Below, one piece after another: positions 52,372 to 62,172 of a stretch of DNA of 64,000 bases. The notes beneath the pieces are model-generated. The model ran no database searches. It saw nothing but the letters and a program-made list of their open reading frames with translations, and was not told the origin of the DNA. The stretch is taken from the NCBI GenBank assembly GCA_001880285.1, contig CP016269.1:2738501-2802500 (forward strand), given 5' to 3'. A program made the translations under genes and the position numbers. Positions within the stretch are counted from its first letter, which is position 1, and each line of letters starts with the position of its first letter. Source of the stretch: Flavobacteriaceae bacterium UJ101 (GTDB lineage: Bacteria; Bacteroidota; Bacteroidia; Flavobacteriales; UJ101).

Positions 52372-52899
52372 TTAAAATTCTTTTTTCAAAATCTTCATTG
52401 CAATAATAGAGGGAACTTCTTCTTCCTTTTCAGTTGATTGAATAATAAGATCTTTTCGTAGTTCCTCTATTGATTGAGATTCTTGAGCAATTTGCAAAAT
52501 CATCGCTTTAGTAGCATTTTTAGCCTTTTTTATAGCAGTATATGTATGGTCTTGTAGATAAATTTGTTGTGCTATATTGTGCTCAAATTCTTGATCAATA
52601 ATTTGATTTAACGTACTAGAATATACTTGAACATCTGAAGTAGTAGGTTGTATACGAGTAACTAAATTAACAGGGTTAATACGTTCTAAGTAAATAGCAA
52701 AACGTTCACAAGCTTGGGTTTTGTTTAAAACCATTTGATTACTTTGTTGTTTACGTAATTCAAATTCTCTACGATTGGCTTCATTATTTAGGAATAACCC
52801 TAACACACGATTAAAATAGAGTTTTAAGGCAATAAATAGCATAGCCCCCATAATAAAAGAGGGAAGTATGGCAATTAAAAGTTCATGTAAATTATCCAT
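52372..52899 (-). CDS. Membrane-anchored helical protein, unknown
   Basis: 175 residues. One N-terminal transmembrane helix (LLIAILPSFIMGAMLFIALKLYF, about 7-29), then a helical region with QMVLNKTQACERFAIYLERINPVNLVTRI, which is a recurrent flavobacterial motif with no known role. It overlaps the prfB stop by one base and follows it in an operon. Confidence 0.7.
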   Translation of the reverse strand: MDNLHELLIAILPSFIMGAMLFIALKLYFNRVLGLFLNNEANRREFELRKQQSNQMVLNKTQACERFAIYLERINPVNLVTRIQPTTSDVQVYSSTLNQIIDQEFEHNIAQQIYLQDHTYTAIKKAKNATKAMILQIAQESQSIEELRKDLIIQSTEKEEEVPSIIAMKILKKEF

Positions 52900-54002
52900 T
52901 ATAAATCCGTTTTTTCTTCTTCTTGTCCCATCATCATTAGATAGGCTTTAATAAATTTATCAATATCACCATTTAGAACCGCATCAGTATTACTAGTTTG
53001 TTCATTAGTTCGATGATCTTTCACACGTCGGTCATCTAGTACATAGCTTCTAATTTGTGAACCCCATTCAATTTTCTTTTTAGAAGCTTCTATTTCGTTT
53101 CGTTTTGCACGTTTTTTTTCTAATTCAATTTCATATAACTGAGATTTTAATAATTGCATGGCTTTCTCTTTGTTTGCCAATTGAGAACGTGATTCTGAAT
53201 TTTCAATGATAATTCCAGTAGGGTGGTGGCGTAAACGAACAGCAGTTTCAACTTTGTTTACATTTTGTCCTCCAGCTCCACTGGCACGCATGGTTTCGTA
53301 TGTATAATCTGCTGGACTAATGTTAATTTCGATAGAATCATCAGCTAAAGGATAAACATAAACAGAAGCAAATGAAGTATGACGTTTAGCATTACTGTCA
53401 AAAGGCGAAACGCGAACCAATCGGTGTACCCCATTTTCACTTTTTAAGTATCCAAAACCGTAGTCTCCATCAATTTCTAGTGTGACGGTTTTTACTCCAG
53501 CAACATCTCCAGCTTGGTAGTCTAATTCTTTTACTTTGAAACCATTTTTCTCCCCCCACATTAAATACATTCGCATTAACATACTCGCCCAATCACAACT
53601 TTCAGTACCACCAGCACCAGCTGTAATTTGTAAAACAGCTGATAAAGGATCTTCTTCATCTGAAAGCATATTGCGAAATTCAATTTCTTCTAATTGTGTG
53701 ATGATAGAATGATAGGTTTTTTCCACTTCTTCTTCAGTTGCTTCTCCTTCTTTTACAAAGTCGATTAGAACAGTTAAATCATCAAAACTAGTGGCTATTT
53801 CAGTGTAATCTTCTACCCAACGTTTTAAATTACGAAGGTGCTTCATGACTTTTTGTGCTTCTTTTTGGTCATTCCAAAATTCAGGTACATTAGTTTTTTC
53901 TTCTTCGTTCTCTATCTCAATCTTTTTTTGGTCAATACGTAAGTAAGTATTCAATTTTTGAATACGATCGTTTAAAGTCTTTATTTGGTCTTGTGTAATC
54001 AC
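52899..54002 (-). CDS. prfB: Peptide chain release factor 2
   Basis: 367 residues from GTG 54002. RF2 hydrolyses peptidyl-tRNA at UGA and UAA codons. Stop-codon tripeptide SPF ([12 protein letters not shown]) and catalytic GGQ ([14 protein letters not shown]) are present, along with [21 protein letters not shown]. The N-terminal reading frame is continuous from start to stop, so the programmed frameshift that regulates prfB in many bacteria is absent here. Confidence 0.95.
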   Translation of the reverse strand: MITQDQIKTLNDRIQKLNTYLRIDQKKIEIENEEEKTNVPEFWNDQKEAQKVMKHLRNLKRWVEDYTEIATSFDDLTVLIDFVKEGEATEEEVEKTYHSIITQLEEIEFRNMLSDEEDPLSAVLQITAGAGGTESCDWASMLMRMYLMWGEKNGFKVKELDYQAGDVAGVKTVTLEIDGDYGFGYLKSENGVHRLVRVSPFDSNAKRHTSFASVYVYPLADDSIEINISPADYTYETMRASGAGGQNVNKVETAVRLRHHPTGIIIENSESRSQLANKEKAMQLLKSQLYEIELEKKRAKRNEIEASKKKIEWGSQIRSYVLDDRRVKDHRTNEQTSNTDAVLNGDIDKFIKAYLMMMGQEEEKTDL

Positions 54003-54070
54003 TTATTTTAAAGTATAAATTATAAAGATTTATTTCTAGTCAAAAATCTTTATTTAATAATTGAATTTAA

Positions 54071-54078
54071 CAAAGATA
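54071..54078 (-). promoter_or_regulatory. -7 element for prfB
   Basis: Minus strand TATCTTTG (54078-54071), a TAnnTTTG match about 70 bases before the GTG at 54002. No clear -33. Confidence 0.35.
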
Positions 54079-54202
54079 CTATTTTGAATAAATTATCATA
54101 AAGTTTAATGAGTAGTTTTATAGGAAACCGTTTTTTTAATGATGAAATATTAAAAAATAATATGTATTTTTCCAACGTAAATCAAATAATTAGGAGCAGA
54201 TA

Positions 54203-55624
54203 ATGTCTGGAATTAGTGTTTTTGAGATATTGAAAATAGGTGTGGGACCTTCGAGTTCCCATACATTAGGGCCTTGGCGTGCAGCTGAACGTTGGATACA
54301 AGAGTTAAAAAAGAAAGATGTTTTTGAAGAAATTCAAGAAATAAAAGTGCATTTGTATGGATCTTTATCGTTGACAGGAAAAGGGCATGCAACTGATTTA
54401 GCATCTATTTTAGGATTGAATGGAGAAGATCCTGAATATATAGATGTGTACCAAATCGAGACTATTTTACAAGAAATAAAAGATACGAAAATAATTCGTT
54501 TAGGTGGAAAGCAAGATGTACATTTTGATTTTGATAAAAATGTCGTTTTTCATAAAGAGTTTTTGCCATTTCATCCAAATGGAATAACATTTGAAGCTAT
54601 TTTGAATGACGGAATGATAAGCTCAGAAACGTATTATTCTATTGGAGGTGGTTTTGTAGTTAAAGAAGATGATGATTCGGGTAAATCGACTTCTAAGAAA
54701 CCTTTTGATTTTCCTATTGAAACAGCCAGTCAATTATTACATTATTGTAAAGAATTTAAGTTGCCTATTTCAGATGTTGTATTGCGTAACGAAAAATCAT
54801 TAAGATCAGTAGACGATATTAAATCGGAATTAAACCGTATTTGGAATGTAATGTTAGAGTCTATGTATATTGGATGTCATACAGAAGGTATACTTCCAGG
54901 AGGATTGAATGTACGTCGTAGAGCCTATGATATTCATAAAAAACATAAATCAGTTCGAAATTATAATTCACATGAAAATTGGATAGATTCATTTCGATCC
55001 TTAAAAATCACCCGTTTTCAACAAATTTTAAAATGGATAGGTTGTTTTGCATTGAGTGTTAATGAAGTGAATGCATCATTAGGACGTGTAGTAACGGCAC
55101 CGACTAATGGTAGTTCTGGCGTTATTCCGGCTGTGATGATGTATTATTTATGTTTTATTAATCATGAAGCAGGAGAAGAAGAAATTCAGAAATTTTTACT
55201 AGTTGCAGGAGAAATAGGGAGTATTTATAAAAAAGGTGCTACTATTTCGGCAGCTATGGGAGGGTGTCAAGCTGAAATAGGTGTTTCAAGTTCTATGGCA
55301 GCAGCTGCACTTTGTGAATTGATGGGAGGAAGTCCTGAGCAAGCTTTGGCTGCAGCAGAGATTGCAATGGAGCATCATTTAGGACTCACTTGTGATCCAA
55401 TTGGGGGGTTAGTACAAATACCCTGTATTGAACGAAATTATATGGGAGCTGTAAAAGCTATTAGTGCTGCTGAATTAGCTTTAGAAACGGATACAGATCA
55501 TTCTAAAGTGTCACTTGATGAGGTAGTTAGAACTATGATGGAGACGGCAAAAGACATGAATCGAAAATATAAAGAAACTTCAGAAGGTGGTTTGGCTATT
55601 CAAACCTTTTTAGTGGATTGTTAA
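54203..55624 (+). CDS. sdaA: L-serine ammonia-lyase (single-chain, Fe-S)
   Basis: 473 residues, converts L-serine to pyruvate and ammonia with a 4Fe-4S cluster. N-terminal domain: [25 protein letters not shown] and [10 protein letters not shown]-terminal domain: [41 protein letters not shown] and [22 protein letters not shown]. The Cys residues in GGCQ, LTCDP and IPCIE are the likely cluster ligands. Length matches the single-chain enzyme. Confidence 0.95.
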   Translation: MSGISVFEILKIGVGPSSSHTLGPWRAAERWIQELKKKDVFEEIQEIKVHLYGSLSLTGKGHATDLASILGLNGEDPEYIDVYQIETILQEIKDTKIIRLGGKQDVHFDFDKNVVFHKEFLPFHPNGITFEAILNDGMISSETYYSIGGGFVVKEDDDSGKSTSKKPFDFPIETASQLLHYCKEFKLPISDVVLRNEKSLRSVDDIKSELNRIWNVMLESMYIGCHTEGILPGGLNVRRRAYDIHKKHKSVRNYNSHENWIDSFRSLKITRFQQILKWIGCFALSVNEVNASLGRVVTAPTNGSSGVIPAVMMYYLCFINHEAGEEEIQKFLLVAGEIGSIYKKGATISAAMGGCQAEIGVSSSMAAAALCELMGGSPEQALAAAEIAMEHHLGLTCDPIGGLVQIPCIERNYMGAVKAISAAELALETDTDHSKVSLDEVVRTMMETAKDMNRKYKETSEGGLAIQTFLVDC

Positions 55625-55630
55625 GAAAGT

Positions 55631-55936
55631 TTACCAGCGAACTGTATATTTTTTAGGTTTTTTATTGGGATCAAAAAATATTTGATTGATTAAGTAGCCT
55701 TCTTCATCATAAAATTGCCAATAACCATCTCTTTTTCCTTCTACAAAAAGACCTCTTGCTTTCATAATGCCATTAGGATAAAATTCAGTCTAGTATCCTT
55801 CTTCTAAATTATTTTGAAGTACACCATGTACATATATTCTTCCATTAGGATAATATTCTACGTAACTTGAATTTTGAGCATTCAAATAATTGTTAATAGT
55901 GAACAATATAATTAAAAATGTAAAAGGAGTTTTCAT
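55631..55936 (-). pseudogene. MORN-repeat exported protein broken by an in-frame TAG
   Basis: 102 codons from ATG 55936 to the stop at 55631-55633. Signal peptide MKTPFTFLIILFTINNYLNAQ, then YVEYYPNGRIYVHGVLQNNLEEGY, a TAG (55792-55790), and TEFYPNGIMKARGLFVEGKRDGYWQFYDEEG. The repeat pattern G-Y-W-x-x-F-Y-x-N-G predicts Trp at the TAG, so one base change (TGG to TAG) explains it. Such repeats occur in YwqK-like and other exported Bacteroidota proteins. The reading frame is otherwise intact. Confidence 0.8.
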
Positions 55937-56068
55937 AATTAAGATTTATTTGAAAAGACGCAAATTTTATACCAAAACGATATAAATTTTATGTAACATA
56001 TGTTTTGAGCATTTCTATAATTGTCAATTAATTATAATATATTTGTTTTACATTAATATAGATTTATT

Positions 56069-56854
56069 ATGGGAATTTTAGATAGTTTATTTGGTAAGAA
56101 AAATTATTTTGAAAGTTATACAACAGTTGCACGTACACGTGTAATTCGTGGAGTTTCTTTTCCATCGTTTATAAAAAAAGAAGATCAATATATTTTTACT
56201 GATTTTGAAATATTTGAAGATGGTATCTTTTATTGTAATGATTTTGTTGATCAACCACTTTTAAAAGAACGTTTGGAGGAACAATGGTTAAATTATCAAG
56301 TTCCAGAAGGAGAGCGTTTTGTAATAAATGATTTAGGTAGTATTCGAATTCAAGATGCTGAATGGAATTTTAAAGATCATAAAGGTTTTTTTAAACTAGC
56401 TAAAAAATATTTAAAAGAATTAAACCCTTCTCTAAAAAACTTATATGATTTTTTTGGAGAAAATACGCAAGAGATTAATGGTGTCAAAGTTCCTGTTTTT
56501 AAGAAAAATTCTTTTTCTATTTATGAAGAAGAAGTTTCTCAAATAAACAGTAAGCAAATTCAAGGTAGATCTACAAATGTATTTTATCAGGAAAAAGGAA
56601 AGACTTTCTTAGCTGATTTAGCCATTTTTGAAGATGGGACAGTTAAAATATCACGTGTTCCTGAAGTTATGGTAGGAAATATTGCTGAAATTGAGCGTAT
56701 GTTTGAAGAAGGAGCGTTAAAGACACTGTTAGACAATGAAGAAAGAGTTTTGATTTTGGGGCTTGGAGAGTTTTCAGCAACAGAAGTAGAAATGGTAAGT
56801 CCCGCTGTGAAAATTCAAGAAATAAAAAAGATCTTTGAAGATTTAAAAGTATAA
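56069..56854 (+). CDS. Two-domain protein of unknown function
   Basis: 261 residues. Begins MGILDSLFGKK. Two related halves: residues 20-105 (YIFTDFEIFEDGIFYCNDF, then GERFVINDLGSIRIQDAEW) and 165-250 (TFLADLAIFEDGTVKISRV, then EERVLILGLGEFSATEVEM). This suggests a duplicated domain. No signal peptide. It overlaps the Nudix gene by one base (TAATG), so the two are co-translated. Confidence 0.65.
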   Translation: MGILDSLFGKKNYFESYTTVARTRVIRGVSFPSFIKKEDQYIFTDFEIFEDGIFYCNDFVDQPLLKERLEEQWLNYQVPEGERFVINDLGSIRIQDAEWNFKDHKGFFKLAKKYLKELNPSLKNLYDFFGENTQEINGVKVPVFKKNSFSIYEEEVSQINSKQIQGRSTNVFYQEKGKTFLADLAIFEDGTVKISRVPEVMVGNIAEIERMFEEGALKTLLDNEERVLILGLGEFSATEVEMVSPAVKIQEIKKIFEDLKV

Positions 56855-57252
56855 TGAATACTAACCCAAAAGTAAAGATAGGAGTTGGAGTTCTTATTAA
56901 AAAAGGGAATAAAGTACTGATAGGAAAAAGGACTGGAAGCCATGGTGAAAATACATGGTCTTTTCCTGGAGGACACTTGGAATTTGGTGAAACAGAATTT
57001 GAAACGGCTACTCGTGAGGTAAAGGAAGAAACGGATTTAAATATAGAAAACCTTCAAAAATATGGATATACCAATGATTTCTTTGAAGAAGAAAATAAAC
57101 ACTATATCACACTTTTTGTAAAAGCAGACTGGAAATCAGGTGAGCCAAAACGAATGGAACCTGAAAAGTGCTCAGAATGGCGATGGGAGAGACTTGATAA
57201 TTTACCAAAACCATTATTTTTACCTATAGAAAATTTATTAAAACAATCATAA
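56854..57252 (+). CDS. Nudix hydrolase
   Basis: 132 residues. Nudix box GxxxxFGExxxxxATREVKEET is present in order (GGHLEFGETEFETATREVKEE), followed by DLNIENLQKYGYTNDFF and WRWERLDNLPKPLFLPI. It most resembles the small nucleotide or CTP pyrophosphohydrolase group (NudG/MutT-like). It hydrolyses nucleoside diphosphate-linked compounds; the exact substrate is unknown. Confidence 0.88.
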   Translation: MNTNPKVKIGVGVLIKKGNKVLIGKRTGSHGENTWSFPGGHLEFGETEFETATREVKEETDLNIENLQKYGYTNDFFEEENKHYITLFVKADWKSGEPKRMEPEKCSEWRWERLDNLPKPLFLPIENLLKQS

Positions 57253-57406
57253 TCATACTTTTATATTTTCTAAGTTATTTATTTACTCTTATATATTATT
57301 TTGATTGCAATACTGAATTAGAATAATTTTAAGAGTTAAAGAAGGAATCTTATACTAAAAAGAATAATATGACCGTTTTTAGTATAAATTATTTAGAGAA
57401 AATGAT

Positions 57407-58849
57407 ATGAAAAGGGTTGGTTGGCTTCTTCTTTTATGTACTACATTTATTTTAAAGGCACAAGAACAATTTAATTTTAAAGCAGATAATTATGCTGGAA
57501 TTAATGGTGTTTTATTAGATCCTACCCATAATTTATCAAATCCTAATAATTGGGATGTAAATATTATTGGAGTTGATGCTTTTGCACAGAATAATTATAG
57601 CTATATTAGTGATGCAAGTCTTTTATCATTATTGATAAAAGGTGATTTAGAAGTCGCAGAACCTATTAATGGAATAACGGGAGCTACTCGAAAACGTACA
57701 TGGGATTTTTACTCCACGTCAGAAGATAAAGATGCATATGTACAAGTAGATGTTTTAGGACCTTCAGGATCTATGCGTATCAATTATCACAACACTATAG
57801 GTTTATTTACTAGAGCTAGAGTTGTAGCTTCAGCTCGTAATATTGATTCAGGCTTTAACTATTACAATTTTAATGAAATAAATTTTGGAACACCTTTTAC
57901 TGCTGATAAAAGTGATTTACAAGGAGCTGCTTGGGCAGAAATTGGATTAAACTATGCAAAGGTTTTAAAAGATTCAAAAGAATATAAATTTTCAACAGGT
58001 GTCAATTTAAAATATTTGATAGGAACTGATGCAGCGTATGCGGTTAATCATAGAAGAGTAGGAGCAGTGGCAGAGCAGGATACGATTGTTTTTAATAATT
58101 TAGATGTTGAAGTAGGAGTAGTGACAGGCTCTGAAATGTATGATGAAGCAACAGCAGGAGAATATAGCTTAAAGAAGAATGGAAGTGGTTTAGCGATGGA
58201 TTTAGGTTTTACATTTGAAAAAAAGAAATATCCTACGGATATTTTGATTGATACAGATGTTACGTATAAATGGAAATTGAATGCAAGTATTTTAGACATT
58301 GGACGTATTAAGTATAAAAATGCCGAAGTACACCGGTATACCTTAGATGGAGAACAATTAATTGATTTTGAACAGGCAGGAGATACCGAGACCATCGAAC
58401 AATATTTTCAAGATTTAAGTATGCAAGTCTATGGAGATTCTATTCAATCAAAAATAGGAAATGATTTTATAATAGGGCTTCCAACTGCATTGAATTTAAA
58501 TTTTGATTATGGATTATCAGACAGATGGTATGTAAAAACTAATATTGTACAAAGAGTACCTGTTTTTGAAAACTCTTTAAAACGAAGTAATGTAGTTAAC
58601 GTAAATGGTCGTTACCAAAAAAATTGGTTTGGAATTTCAGGAGGAATTACTGCATATGAATATCAAAATGTTTATTTAGGAGGAAGTCTTAGAATGGGAC
58701 CTTTAACTATTGGATCTGATAATTTTATTCCAATTGCGGTTCCAATAAAGGAAATGAAAGGAGCAGACTTCTATTTTGCTTTAAAAATTAATTCATTTTG
58801 GGATGATCTTTGGAAAAGGCATAAAAGAAGATGTTGTCCTAGGTTTTAA
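57407..58849 (+). CDS. DUF5723-like outer-membrane beta-barrel protein
   Basis: 480 residues. Signal peptide MKRVGWLLLLCTTFILKAQ, then DNYAGINGVLLDPTHNLSNPNNWDVNIIG, typical of the DUF5723 family of Bacteroidota, and strands ending FALKINSFWDDLWKRHKRR. Predicted to lie in the outer membrane. Its last 57 bases overlap the 3' end of the convergent kinase gene. Confidence 0.75.
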   Translation: MKRVGWLLLLCTTFILKAQEQFNFKADNYAGINGVLLDPTHNLSNPNNWDVNIIGVDAFAQNNYSYISDASLLSLLIKGDLEVAEPINGITGATRKRTWDFYSTSEDKDAYVQVDVLGPSGSMRINYHNTIGLFTRARVVASARNIDSGFNYYNFNEINFGTPFTADKSDLQGAAWAEIGLNYAKVLKDSKEYKFSTGVNLKYLIGTDAAYAVNHRRVGAVAEQDTIVFNNLDVEVGVVTGSEMYDEATAGEYSLKKNGSGLAMDLGFTFEKKKYPTDILIDTDVTYKWKLNASILDIGRIKYKNAEVHRYTLDGEQLIDFEQAGDTETIEQYFQDLSMQVYGDSIQSKIGNDFIIGLPTALNLNFDYGLSDRWYVKTNIVQRVPVFENSLKRSNVVNVNGRYQKNWFGISGGITAYEYQNVYLGGSLRMGPLTIGSDNFIPIAVPIKEMKGADFYFALKINSFWDDLWKRHKRRCCPRF

Positions 58850-60763
58850 AAGTGATCTTTTATTAGAGGATTTTTTTTCCTTTCTTTTTTTTAATTTTTT
58901 TTTATCAAAAATAACACCAATAAGAGTACCATCATTTTCTTTTGAATCAATTGTGATACTAATATTATGATAACTAGCTATTTTTCTTGTAATAAATAAA
59001 CCTAAGCCAACACCTTTTTCTAGTGATTTAAATTCGTCTTGTGAAAAAGCTTCAAAAATTGTTTTTAGCTTTTCTTTCTTAATACCGATACCGTTATCTT
59101 TTATATATACAATGGTATTTCCTTTACAAACTTTAGTGTACACATGAATTACTAAAGGAATTTCTGTTTTTCTATATTTTATGGAATTTTGAATAAAGTT
59201 TTGAAACATTTGAATTAACAATTGTTCATTACCATGAACTTTTTGATCTAAATTATTGTAATGAATAGTAATTGATGCTTGGTGTATTTCAGCATATAAA
59301 TTTTGTTCTACTATTGTGAAAATATTTTGAAGAGAACATGATCTTCGTTTAATATTTTTATCATTCATTTTAGCCAAAGCTAACATATTCATGATAAGAA
59401 TTTGAGCACCTTTAGTTGAATTATGAATAGCTTTTATATTTTCTTTAGTATCATCTGAAAGATTCTTTTCATCTTCTTCAATAAAGGTAGTCAATTGATC
59501 AATTGTTCGAATAGGAGCTTTAAGATCATGAGAAGCTATTTGAGCGAATTTTTCAAGATTCTCATTTACTTCTTTTAGTTGAATGTTTTTTAATTCAACC
59601 ATTCTTTTATTTAGAATAATTTTACGCATTAATTTTTGGCGTTGCCAAAGCACCAATAAAAGAAAGATGAATAGAGAAACAATGATGATAGTTAGTATTT
59701 GCCATTTTGTTAAAATGGTAGTATATTTTATTTTTTCTTGTTTTTTAGAATTTTCAATTTCAAGTAATAATAATGAGTTATCATTTCTTGTTTTTAATGT
59801 TTTTTGGTTTTTTAAATAGCCTTCTTTTAAAATATTATAAGCGTTGTATATGTTTTCTTCTCGTTTTAAAATATCGGAATACATTAAATAAGAATCAAAA
59901 TAATCATCATTTTTGGGAGATTCTGTTTCTAGAAAATCTTTTAAATAATGTTTTGCATTTTCAAAATCTCCCAATTTATAGTAAGTTTTTCCAATAATGT
60001 TTTTAATATCTATTAGATGAGGTGAGTTAGCTAAACGGGTTTTTGAATATAAATTAATAATTTCTTGATAACGTTTCTGAAGATAAAGGCTGTAAAATTT
60101 TTGACTATAAATAGAACTATTTAAAGTTGTTGGTTTAGAATGAGTAATAATTTTATCAAGAATTGAATCTGCTTTTTTATAATCTTGATAAAGATGAATT
60201 CTAATAAATGCTTTTTGAGTTAAGAAATAATCTATTAATTGAGCAGATTTTACTTCCCCAGTATTACAATAATTAAAAAAAGCATCGTTCATCTTTTTTG
60301 CTTGAATATAATTTCGTGTATGTAGATAATGATCCATTAAAACTAATTCAACTCGGTGAAAATGATCAATGAAATGTTCATGTTGTTTAATTTCTAATGC
60401 TTTAAAATAATAAGAAAGTTCACTTACCTTATCAGATTTGGTTTTAAAATATAAACCTTTTAATGTGTACAGAAGATATTTTTGGTATGCATTAGATGCA
60501 TAATCGTTACACTTTGCTATATAGTTATAAGCAAAGTCAGGATTGTTTCTAATAATTTGATCTAAAGAAAGTATGTGATAAGCACTAAAAAGTAATTTAT
60601 CACTTACTTTCTGACCAGAATTGATAGTTTCTAGGGCTTTATTTACTGAAATATCCATTGACTTATCATATCGGATATTCAAAAAATGATCTTTAAACAC
60701 TATGTTACTAGCTGATAAACATAGAGATAAGAATAGCAGGGGTATTATAATTATCTTTATCAC
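58793..60763 (-). CDS. TPR-containing sensor histidine kinase
   Basis: 656 residues. Signal peptide (MIKIIIIPLLFLSLCLSAS), a periplasmic TPR region (about 30-345, including IGKTYYKLGDFENAKHYL), one transmembrane helix (about 350-372, WQILTIIIVSLFIFLLLVLW), a coiled linker, then the kinase core: H-box FAQIASHDLKAPIRTIDQL, N-box QNFIQNSIKYRK, G1 DNGIGIKKEK and G2 GVGLGLFITRKI. Response regulator not adjacent. A basic tail (KKLKKRKEKKSSNKRSLLKPR...) follows the last domain and is encoded by the overlap with the convergent gene. Confidence 0.88.
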   Translation of the reverse strand: MIKIIIIPLLFLSLCLSASNIVFKDHFLNIRYDKSMDISVNKALETINSGQKVSDKLLFSAYHILSLDQIIRNNPDFAYNYIAKCNDYASNAYQKYLLYTLKGLYFKTKSDKVSELSYYFKALEIKQHEHFIDHFHRVELVLMDHYLHTRNYIQAKKMNDAFFNYCNTGEVKSAQLIDYFLTQKAFIRIHLYQDYKKADSILDKIITHSKPTTLNSSIYSQKFYSLYLQKRYQEIINLYSKTRLANSPHLIDIKNIIGKTYYKLGDFENAKHYLKDFLETESPKNDDYFDSYLMYSDILKREENIYNAYNILKEGYLKNQKTLKTRNDNSLLLLEIENSKKQEKIKYTTILTKWQILTIIIVSLFIFLLLVLWQRQKLMRKIILNKRMVELKNIQLKEVNENLEKFAQIASHDLKAPIRTIDQLTTFIEEDEKNLSDDTKENIKAIHNSTKGAQILIMNMLALAKMNDKNIKRRSCSLQNIFTIVEQNLYAEIHQASITIHYNNLDQKVHGNEQLLIQMFQNFIQNSIKYRKTEIPLVIHVYTKVCKGNTIVYIKDNGIGIKKEKLKTIFEAFSQDEFKSLEKGVGLGLFITRKIASYHNISITIDSKENDGTLIGVIFDKKKLKKRKEKKSSNKRSLLKPRTTSSFMPFPKIIPK

Positions 60764-61169
60764 AAACTAAATATACAATAAAAAGATAAAAAAGTTAACA
60801 AAAATATAATTTTGTTAAAATTTCTTAACATTTATCATGTTTTGTATAGTTGAAATTATGTTTAATATAATATGTATTTATATAATTATATTTATATTGA
60901 ATAATATATAGATTATTACACTTAACATTGAATTTGTTTACTAAATAACCTTTTATTTTATAAATAGTATCTTTTTTATGACAGATTAAATAAAAAGGAA
61001 TTTTTTTTTTATATATGAACCTTATGTGTGTGTCTATAATTTCCTAGCTTTGAAAGAATTAATCGATGAATTTGGTTTTTTTAACATATTTTAAAGTTAA
61101 TCTAACTACAAAATATGTCAACTTATCGAAAAAAAACTAAGGGAAATTCATAAGAAGGGGTAAAATATT
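60764..61169. other. AT-rich intergenic region
   Basis: 406 bases between the divergent kinase gene and the first AraC-like gene. It holds TTAACAAAA-N6-TTTTGTTAA (60795-60818), a perfect nine-base inverted repeat, placed where the kinase promoter should be. Otherwise I see only low-complexity AT tracts and no open frame of note. Confidence 0.5.
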
Positions 61170-62039
61170 ATGGAGAATTACAAATATGCAGATTTTGTAA
61201 AAAAAAGTCAGCAAGAATTTTTCGTTTTTGAAAAAAAAGATTTAATAAAAAGCGAAAATATAAATGATGTATTACAAACTCCAAGCATAAACTTAATAAT
61301 TTTATTTGTAACTAAAGGAGAGGCCGTTTTTACTATAAATGGAGAAGATGTTGTTTTAAAAGAAGAAGAAACCCGAATATTTTCATCAGATGATTATTCG
61401 GATATTCATAAGAATATTTTACATGAAGAAAAATTAGACTTCATGCTTATGTGTATATCGGAAGGTTTTATAAATAAATATATCATTACTTCACCAACAT
61501 CACCTTTTTATAACGAGATTTTTGAGAATAATACTCAAAAAATTGAAAAGGATACAAGAGTGAGTTCTTGCCTTCAAAAGATAAAACAGTTATACGATCA
61601 AGTAGAAAATGATATTGATAAACTGGAATACTACCTGATAATTGAAACATTTATTTATTTGTTATTAATAATAAGTAAATATTTTATTAAGAAAAAATAC
61701 GTTGAAAATAGAATAAGAGGAAAAGAAGTAATAAATAAATTACATAATCTATTTTTATTAAACCCCACAATCAATTTTACAATAGGAGACTTTAGTAATC
61801 AATTAGGTATATCAAAATATTTGTTAAATAAATCAGTTAAAAATACTTTGGGTATTTCTGCCAAAAAGTTACTAAATGATTGGTTAATAGAAGAAGTGAA
61901 AAAAGATTTAGTAAGGGGAGAATTAGTCAAAAATGTAGCTTCAAAGTATGGTTTTAGTGAATCAACTAATTTTTCAAAATTTTTTAAAAAGAATGAAAAA
62001 ATTACCATACGTGAATTTTGTTGTAAAATCAATCAATAG
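61170..62039 (+). CDS. AraC-like transcriptional regulator, first of a tandem array
   Basis: 289 residues. An N-terminal cupin-like segment (NLIILFVTKGEAVFTINGEDVVLKEEETRIF), a helical linker, and a C-terminal two-HTH AraC domain (about 190-289). The HTH part has FTIGDFSNQLGISKYLLNKSVK, LGISAKKLLNDWLIEEVKKDL and VASKYGFSESTNFSKFFKK. It is the most divergent of the three copies. Confidence 0.8.
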   Translation: MENYKYADFVKKSQQEFFVFEKKDLIKSENINDVLQTPSINLIILFVTKGEAVFTINGEDVVLKEEETRIFSSDDYSDIHKNILHEEKLDFMLMCISEGFINKYIITSPTSPFYNEIFENNTQKIEKDTRVSSCLQKIKQLYDQVENDIDKLEYYLIIETFIYLLLIISKYFIKKKYVENRIRGKEVINKLHNLFLLNPTINFTIGDFSNQLGISKYLLNKSVKNTLGISAKKLLNDWLIEEVKKDLVRGELVKNVASKYGFSESTNFSKFFKKNEKITIREFCCKINQ

Positions 62040-62172
62040 AAAAATGATGGAATTAAAAACGAAAATAGTTTTTTTAATTAATAGTTACGATTTAAAGTTA
62101 GTTAAGAAAATTCATATAAATAAAATAGAATAAATGAAAATTTTATTTTCATAATAAAGTAAAATAGTGAAG

